DNA of 8,835 bases, from NCBI GenBank assembly GCA_964505535.1, contig CAZDIU010000235.1, forward strand, positions 1 to 8,835, in the 5' to 3' direction. The translations under genes were made by a program, and so were the position numbers. Positions 4,415-8,835 of this stretch are shown piece by piece; the first letter of the stretch is position 1, and the number at the start of each line of letters is the position of its first letter. This DNA comes from JAABRU01 sp964505535 (GTDB lineage: Bacteria; Desulfobacterota; Desulfobacteria; Desulfobacterales; Desulfococcaceae). Below the pieces are notes generated by a model. The model saw only the letters and a program-made list of their open reading frames with translations, ran no database searches and had not been told where the DNA came from.

Positions 4415-6901
4415 TTATGGCGCACGCAGCAGCCGGTCTTCAATTCCCTGTCTGTCTGAAACATAAGCCAGTTCAAGGCAGTCGAGAATGAGTTTTGCTG
4501 CTTTTAAATATTCGACAAGCAGATCGGCTTCTTTTTTCGTAAATTCATATAGTTTGAGCGGAAAATATGTTTCAGCAACCTTTGTCAGTTTATCCTCAAA
4601 TATTTCCCGTTCGTTTCTATCCGCCTCCGGTAAAGGAACAGACAGATTTGAAAGTGCCTGATGAAGTCCGGTCATACCCATAGGTTGACTAATATTCAGA
4701 AGCAATTCGCAAAGGCGGGAGCGGTTGAGGATTAGGTCGCTGACGAGGTTAAGGTCGCGGGCGAGGTCAAAGTCGCAGGCGAGGTCAAAGTCGCAGGCGA
4801 GAGCGCGGGCGAGGCTGAGGCTGATGCCGAGGGTGCGGTCGCTATCGATGACGATGCCGATGTCTATTTGCAAAAAAACAGAAATCATCATTATTCTTTT
4901 ATCAAGAGATTTTTTATCAAGTTTCATTTTTTCCGCTTCTGCTTCGGCCCATTGCAGGAAAGATGAAATTTTTCTGTTTTGTTCAGCAATCCTGTTGAGT
5001 ACGCTGATAAACGCCTCAAAAAACTCATCCGCATTGTCCAGCAGTTCTGCCGTGAGCAGAAAAACCTCCTGCCAGCTTTCATCTCTGAAATGTTTTCCAA
5101 TGGCTTTTGTTAATTCCCCTGTATGCGTCACCAGATATTTTGCTGTGTAATATTCCTGAAAGGTGAGATGGGCAAAGGAATAAATCCCCTGCGCGCGCTC
5201 CACAAAAATGCCGTGCTGGGCTTCAATGGCTTTGATAACGGCAAGTCCGTCAATATTTTTTTTGCTACTATTGGCGGAAGGCAGAAGTTTCAGATAATCC
5301 GTCACTTTTTGGGCAAGATAATTCTGTTTAAACAGATATTTCTGTGCATCAAAGGTTTCATACGCAATTTTTTCAAACATTTGCCGTTTTCTGCCCAAAG
5401 AAAGTCCCCGGTAAATCTCATCCCGCCTGATCTGCCTGGATGTGTCCCATTTTCGCAGCAGAGCATCCAATGCCTCTTCATAAATTTCGGATCGGCGTGC
5501 CGGGAAATTCAGGGTTTCGTTAAAACCGATACACAGGAGTGTCAGCAAAAGAGGATTTTTTGCAAGTTCCTGAAGGCGTCTGTTCCGGGATTCTTCAAAT
5601 TCCTTTAAAAAACTGTCTGCAATCCGGCCTGCTCCGGTAAACCATTTATAGACAAATGCCGTGATCTGCTCTTTGTCAAAATCTGCCATTTCAACATAGA
5701 TAAAATCTTTCATGCGGTATTGTGCAGCAGCAATCCGGCAGGTGATGACAAATCTGTTTTTCGGCTTTTTGTTCCCGTCTTTATCTATCTCATATCCCCA
5801 TGTTTTGCAGAAATCCATGACCTGTTTCTTTACCCGTTCCTGATTTTCTTTGCTGACTTCATCCAGACCATCCAGAAGGATCATTGCCCTGCCTTCTTTC
5901 AGAATGGTGCTGATAAAAGGAAACGCGTCCGGGAAATCAAAAATGTCAAACTGCTCCGTGATAAAATCCGGCAGGTTCTTCCCGGAATCCGCAAAACTCC
6001 TGAGGGGAACAAAAATCGGGATACAGGGCAAATCACCCTGAACTGCCCTGAGCAGCGCGTATTTCATAAACGTGGTCTTGCCCGCGCCCGGTTTGCCAAG
6101 AATGAAGAGTTTTGGAATTTTTTGCAGTGCTTCCAATCCGTCCAGAGTTTCCGCTGTGTGTCCAAAAGACAAATCTCTGCGGAACATTTCTTCCAGTTTT
6201 TTCATGCCGGTCTGCCGAAGTGCAGACGGAGTTCTCAGTACATTTAAACGGGTGTAAATTCCCTCCAGTTCCACAGGCGAATTCATGCGCCATACATGCA
6301 GAAATCCGTATGTTTCTTTTACCCGGCGAAGGTATTTTTTCAGTGGTTCCGGTTCTGTCAGTTCCGCGTCTGCCCTTATAAACAGACTGCGGACAGACCA
6401 GAAATCCGGCGCGCGCTGGGCAAATTCCACTTCCATAAACCGGGGAAGCACCAGAAGCAGACGACCGGGAAGATTGTCCATCAGGGTATTGCGCACTTCG
6501 TTCATGCGCTGGAAAAAAACAACCCAGGGTTCCAGTTCCTCCGGCAAAGCGTGTGAAGCGTCAATTACATAGATTCTGGGCACATAAATGCGGGGCTGTT
6601 CCCCTTTTTCTTGGGGATAATACAGTGGCTCCAGTATCTGTGCAATCAGATCGCTGAAACCTGCCCGCTCCTTATCCTTTCTCTCCAATGCCAGACGGAT
6701 TACCTGTACCTGTTTTCCCAGCGTTTGGGAAACATCCTCCTGCACCACTTCCAGCACAGCGTTTGCCTGCACCGGAGATTCGCAGACCAGCACGGAAAAA
6801 TGATGTTTTTCCCCAAGGCTTAAGCCGCGAATCAGGGAGCGGATTCCCTGTTCTTTGCGGAGATTTTCTTTCAGTTTCAGAAAATCATCCGCCAATACCA
6901 T
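4415..6901 (-). CDS. NACHT-family STAND NTPase with degenerate N-terminal P-loop-like domain
   Basis: A large cytoplasmic signalling ATPase of 828 residues from ATG 6901. Residues ~1-230 form a domain with beta-strands and a WSVRS motif (FSVLVCESP 35-43, IYVIDASHALP 110-120, GRLLLVLP 146-153, APDFWSVRS 164-172) that looks like a P-loop fold without a Walker A. The NACHT core follows: Walker A GKPGAGKT (269-276), Walker B ILLDGLDE (341-348), sensor RFVITCR (383-389), LAKNPLLLTLLC (446-457) and the winged-helix motif FAHLTFQEYYTA (576-587), all textbook NACHT. The C-terminal ~220 residues are helical and include a 6-residue tandem repeat (696-728) where a sensor would be expected. NACHT proteins oligomerise when they detect a trigger; in bacteria many act in anti-phage defence. 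No effector domain is recognised. The gene overlaps the upstream ATPase gene. ATG 6922 would add seven residues but has no ribosome-binding site. Confidence 0.9.
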   Translation of the reverse strand: MVLADDFLKLKENLRKEQGIRSLIRGLSLGEKHHFSVLVCESPVQANAVLEVVQEDVSQTLGKQVQVIRLALERKDKERAGFSDLIAQILEPLYYPQEKGEQPRIYVPRIYVIDASHALPEELEPWVVFFQRMNEVRNTLMDNLPGRLLLVLPRFMEVEFAQRAPDFWSVRSLFIRADAELTEPEPLKKYLRRVKETYGFLHVWRMNSPVELEGIYTRLNVLRTPSALRQTGMKKLEEMFRRDLSFGHTAETLDGLEALQKIPKLFILGKPGAGKTTFMKYALLRAVQGDLPCIPIFVPLRSFADSGKNLPDFITEQFDIFDFPDAFPFISTILKEGRAMILLDGLDEVSKENQERVKKQVMDFCKTWGYEIDKDGNKKPKNRFVITCRIAAAQYRMKDFIYVEMADFDKEQITAFVYKWFTGAGRIADSFLKEFEESRNRRLQELAKNPLLLTLLCIGFNETLNFPARRSEIYEEALDALLRKWDTSRQIRRDEIYRGLSLGRKRQMFEKIAYETFDAQKYLFKQNYLAQKVTDYLKLLPSANSSKKNIDGLAVIKAIEAQHGIFVERAQGIYSFAHLTFQEYYTAKYLVTHTGELTKAIGKHFRDESWQEVFLLTAELLDNADEFFEAFISVLNRIAEQNRKISSFLQWAEAEAEKMKLDKKSLDKRIMMISVFLQIDIGIVIDSDRTLGISLSLARALACDFDLACDFDLARDLNLVSDLILNRSRLCELLLNISQPMGMTGLHQALSNLSVPLPEADRNEREIFEDKLTKVAETYFPLKLYEFTKKEADLLVEYLKAAKLILDCLELAYVSDRQGIEDRLLRAP
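4725..4814. repeat. Five degenerate 18-bp tandem repeats inside the NACHT gene
   Basis: Units start at 4725, 4743, 4761, 4779 and 4797. The third and fourth are identical (GCGAGGTCAAAGTCGCAG) and the others diverge. Each unit encodes six residues of the pattern x-D-F/L-x-L-x (CDFDLA, CDFDLA, RDLNLV, SDLILN). The period is a multiple of three, so gain or loss of a unit keeps the reading frame. The base composition (GAGG/GTCG-rich) differs from the AT-leaning surroundings of the gene. Confidence 0.8.
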
Positions 6902-8216
6902 CTGATTCCTGTCCTGATTCATTTATGATTTGCCTGATTTCAGGGATTTGATACACAGAAGGATGAAGATCATACCAGAATTCATCGTTTAAATACAGCA
7001 GCACCAGATGGTTATCCAGCGCACGCGCAGCAATTTTCCGGTGGTCATCATCCTGAATGACAAGATATTTCTTTTTCGATACGCTGGCAAGCCAGTGAAA
7101 CATTTCACCTGTAACCACCATCCGGTACTGGTTGTCCATAGATTTGATGATGCGTTCAACTGCCCGTTCTGAAAGGGGATATGTATCTTCCAGCATACAC
7201 ATCCGCACCATCTGCACAATTTCACGGGGATATCCGCCGGACTGAAGAATAAGCCGTTTTATCCGGTCTTCGGCATCCGTGTCGAAAATTTCCTGCACAA
7301 TTTCATCAGGCAGCCGTTTCCGGATCAGTTCGCGGGCAGTGCCAATGCCCTGGTCCCAGGGTCTGTTTTCCCTGTCAAACACCTTGATCATGGGCAGAAA
7401 ATCAATGCCCGGAATCCGGGTTGCCAGCGCGGGCGGTACGGTATAAAGCACATGCACGGGAAGACGGAGATGGTGCGCGCCGCTGCCAAATACCTTTTCC
7501 GCACTTTCTGTCACCTGCTGCCAGTTGGATGTCAGCCCTTTGAGATGTTCAATGGAATCAAAAATAATGACGATTCCTTTTTTCTTATATTTGTTCTGAA
7601 CATGGAAATTGCGCATTTCCAGTTCGGATTTTATTTCGGTGATAAATTTCAGAAAATGGGAAGCAACGGTTTCCCGCACACGCTGGCGCAGGCTGGGACG
7701 TGCCTGCATTTCAAACGACAGTTTGCCGACATTGGGAACCGCAAATTCCCCTTTTCCCAGACTCACCTCAGTTTCTGTCAGCCAGTTCCAGAACCGTCTG
7801 AAATACCCTTCCTCAAGTGCTTTTTCAGAAGAACCGCCTTCCTGCTCCACTATGGCTTTTTCCGTGTAATACATCACAGCGGAAAGAATATCGGTTACAT
7901 CAATGGGATTTGACAAATCCAGCACCCTGTCCGCATTGATGTAAACCGGGAAAAGATTCAGTCCGTCCGGGTCTGAGAGGCGTTTGCAAAGCCGTCTGAG
8001 TTCTGTGGTTTTGCCGGAACCGATATGACCGGTAAAAAGTTTGAACACCGGTTTTTCCGAGCGTGCAAATTCCTTTGTCAGGCGGCTGACCCAGTTAATG
8101 CCCCGCACAGGACTGCCTTCCAGAGCATCAATTTCCACATTGCGCTCATCCTCCGGCTCCAGCCATTCGTAAGGATCGCAGAGATTGTAATATTTTTTGC
8201 TGGTTTCAAAATCCAT
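6885..8216 (-). CDS. ORC/STAND-like AAA ATPase with C-terminal winged helix
   Basis: A 443-residue P-loop ATPase. Seen in order: an N-terminal 50 residues with the RGINWVSRL-type lead-in common to AAA_16/ORC-like proteins; Walker A GHIGSGKT (63-70); a helical insert with charged segments (~120-210); Walker B IVIIFDSIEHL (215-225, D220 and E223); the strand LPVHVLYTVPP (252-262) in the sensor-1 region; SGGYPREIV (326-334), a sensor-2 motif with its arginine; and a C-terminal domain (~370-430) that looks like a winged helix (KKKYLVIQDDDHRKIAARAL, then short strands). It could load onto DNA or act as a regulatory partner. The start is firm: AAAGGAG lies eight bases before ATG 8216. It is co-encoded with, and overlaps, the NACHT gene, implying a two-protein module. 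It could be a defence component or another STAND-type switch; no closer name is justified. Confidence 0.85.
   Translation of the reverse strand: MDFETSKKYYNLCDPYEWLEPEDERNVEIDALEGSPVRGINWVSRLTKEFARSEKPVFKLFTGHIGSGKTTELRRLCKRLSDPDGLNLFPVYINADRVLDLSNPIDVTDILSAVMYYTEKAIVEQEGGSSEKALEEGYFRRFWNWLTETEVSLGKGEFAVPNVGKLSFEMQARPSLRQRVRETVASHFLKFITEIKSELEMRNFHVQNKYKKKGIVIIFDSIEHLKGLTSNWQQVTESAEKVFGSGAHHLRLPVHVLYTVPPALATRIPGIDFLPMIKVFDRENRPWDQGIGTARELIRKRLPDEIVQEIFDTDAEDRIKRLILQSGGYPREIVQMVRMCMLEDTYPLSERAVERIIKSMDNQYRMVVTGEMFHWLASVSKKKYLVIQDDDHRKIAARALDNHLVLLYLNDEFWYDLHPSVYQIPEIRQIINESGQESDGIGG
6907..6910 (-). promoter_or_regulatory. Shine-Dalgarno site of the NACHT gene (decides its start)
   Basis: AGGA lies five bases before ATG 6901, within the last codons of the upstream AAA gene. 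The in-frame ATG at 6922 has no comparable site, which favours 6901 and a 17-base overlap with the upstream gene. Confidence 0.45.
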
Positions 8217-8239
8217 GACACCGACTCCTTTCAGCCTGT

Positions 8240-8268
8240 ATTATAACCAAGAATCACACGAATTGCAC
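8240..8268 (-). promoter_or_regulatory. Promoter candidate for the AAA-NACHT operon
   Basis: A perfect -10 TATAAT (8240-8245) is preceded at 17 bases by GTGCAA (8263-8268), a poor -35 with three of six consensus bases. Transcription would begin near 8233, only ~17 bases before the start codon and just before the AAAGGAG site, giving a very short leader. The weak -35 lies inside the CACGAA repeats, so an activator or repressor could act here. Confidence 0.45.
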
Positions 8269-8295
8269 GAAAATAATGACTGCAGATTTCGTGTG
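8255..8295. repeat. CACGAA inverted and direct repeats over the promoter
   Basis: CACACGAA (8255-8262) and TTCGTGTG (8288-8295) form an eight-base perfect inverted repeat. An additional CACGAA (8266-8271) is a direct repeat of the left arm. The block overlaps the -35 region of the AAA gene. It could be an operator. It could also be a copy of the CACGAATT-type intergenic palindromes that are scattered in many environmental bacterial genomes. Confidence 0.45.
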
Positions 8296-8419
8296 TTTTT
8301 TGTTTAATTGTCATCCAGAGCAATTGCCGGAATCTGCTGCACATCGGCAGTTTCCAGTTCCACAGATATTTTTTTCAGTCACATAGCAGATACACCTTGC
8401 AGAAATTTACAGAATATCC
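8296..8419. other. Intergenic stretch with a possible gene-end remnant
   Basis: There is no complete gene. On the minus strand one frame reads KKISVELETADVQQIPAIAL followed by DDN and a stop at about 8307. It has a protein-like composition but no start codon (an in-frame stop lies just before it). It may be the degraded tail of a gene or chance. Confidence 0.25.
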
Positions 8420-8629
8420 TCAAAAATGCGCATGGCGGGACTCCGCAGCAGCGACATCCCAGCGGACTGCCGCAGCTTCTGGATTGTTTTCCAGCGCGAT
8501 CTGAATGCACTGTTCCAGTGTCAGCGAAAGTCTGCCCTCTGTATTCGCATCTGCAAAGGCCGGGGCTGTTCCCGCGAGCAGAAATAAAAAGACTGCCACA
8601 GATTTGTATCTTCCCATGATGTTCATCAT
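8420..8629 (-). pseudogene. N-terminal fragment of a TolC-like outer-membrane efflux protein
   Basis: 69 residues from ATG 8629 (AAGGAAA seven bases upstream). A signal peptide (hydrophobic VAVFLFLLAG, cleavage after APAFA) leads into LSLTLEQCIQIALENNPE and VRWDVAAAESR. This is the classic start of the outer-membrane efflux (OMF) family, which forms trimeric export channels across the outer membrane. A full member is ~420-500 residues; here a TGA stops the frame about 45 residues into the mature protein, and no continuation is found in other frames before the next gene. It is most likely a truncated remnant. An expressed short protein is possible, since the start region looks intact. It lies immediately upstream of the AAA-NACHT pair. 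Confidence 0.65.
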
Positions 8630-8673
8630 TGTGTGATTTCCTTAGAGCGTGTTTGAAAACACCCTCATTCATC

Positions 8674-8791
8674 ATTTCCCCCTTTTTCAAAGAAGGGATG
8701 TTAAGTTCTTCTCCGGATTTCCCCCTTTCGTAAAGCAGGGCTGTTAAGTTCTTTAAAAAATCCCCACCTGAGAGGCAGGACTGTCAGGTTC
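8674..8791. repeat. Three degenerate ~42-bp direct repeats upstream of the efflux fragment
   Basis: The units contain TTTCCCCCTTT followed by an A/G-rich part and then a TGTTAAGTTC block (8700-8709, 8742-8751 and, as TGTCAGGTTC, 8782-8791). The first two are close copies; the third is diverged and richer in G/C. They do not code. They look like dispersed intergenic repeats in tandem, or binding sites. Confidence 0.55.
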
Positions 8792-8796
8792 GCCGC

Positions 8797-8827
8797 CTGC
8801 CCCGCCTCCTGACCCGTTGCGGGGCAG
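8797..8827. terminator. GC-rich hairpin at the window edge
   Basis: CTGCCCCGC and GCGGGGCAG form a perfect nine-pair stem with a 13-base loop. An alternative fold, GGGGC-AGA-GCCCC, uses the right arm with the last bases of the window. It could be a terminator of a gene beyond the edge or part of a palindromic repeat. No U tract is visible. Confidence 0.35.
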
Positions 8828-8835
8828 AGCCCCAA

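Noticed and set aside
4725..4814. Tandem 18-bp repeats as a CRISPR array or iteron origin
   Set aside because: The units are contiguous without spacers and lie in frame within a coding gene, so they encode a peptide repeat.
4725..5150. Plus-strand frame rich in Arg-Ser-Lys-Gln-Ala repeats
   Set aside because: It is the antisense reading of the 18-bp repeats in the NACHT gene and has no independent support.
1..8835. tRNA, rRNA, CRISPR arrays, transposase or integrase genes
   Set aside because: None was recognised on either strand. Mobility is suggested only by short non-coding inverted repeats.

Overview
All genes in this 8.8 kb window lie on the minus strand, so gene order reads from high to low coordinates. 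The low-coordinate third holds the front part of an N-type (N-ATPase) F1Fo ATP synthase/ATPase operon: atpD, atpC, atpQ, atpR, then atpB, which runs off the window at base 1. This order, and the presence of atpQ and atpR, distinguishes it from an ordinary F-type operon. N-ATPases are laterally spread second ATPases, found in many marine or salt-tolerant bacteria and a few archaea. Together with the moderate GC content, a TPR protein of a kind I associate with sulfate reducers, a NACHT NTPase and many short intergenic palindromes, this suggests a Desulfobacterota-like bacterium with a large, repeat-rich genome. That placement is an inference and is not proven by the sequence.

Layout from the right edge: (1) 8630-8835, gene-free, with three degenerate ~42-bp direct repeats and a GC-rich hairpin. 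(2) 8420-8629, the signal peptide and first ~45 mature residues of a TolC-like outer-membrane efflux protein, then a stop, so probably a remnant. (3) 8217-8419, a short intergenic stretch with a TATAAT promoter and CACGAA-type inverted and direct repeats. (4) 6885-8216, an ORC/STAND-like AAA ATPase with a winged-helix C-terminus. (5) 4415-6901, a NACHT-family STAND NTPase overlapping the previous gene. (6) 4156-4414, intergenic, holding a 77-bp triple-hairpin element. (7) 3531-4155, a membrane-anchored TPR protein broken by two frame changes. (8) 3463-3491, a probable promoter for the ATPase operon, followed by atpD (1985-3382). (9) 1642-1984, an unusual spacer inside the operon with a perfect 15-bp-stem palindrome and a ~108-bp inverted-repeat element. 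(10) atpC, atpQ, atpR and atpB, tightly packed or overlapping. atpR is split by a one-base frame change at a run of nine T.

The AAA + NACHT pair is the most interesting content. The genes overlap, share a promoter-like sequence and both carry intact NTPase motifs, while the genes just upstream (efflux protein) and downstream (TPR) are damaged. The pair resembles the two-NTPase STAND modules found in bacterial conflict/defence islands. No nuclease, TIR, protease or pore effector is recognisable, and the function is not established. The NACHT protein also has a degenerate P-loop-like N-terminal domain and an 18-bp/6-residue tandem repeat near its C-terminus.
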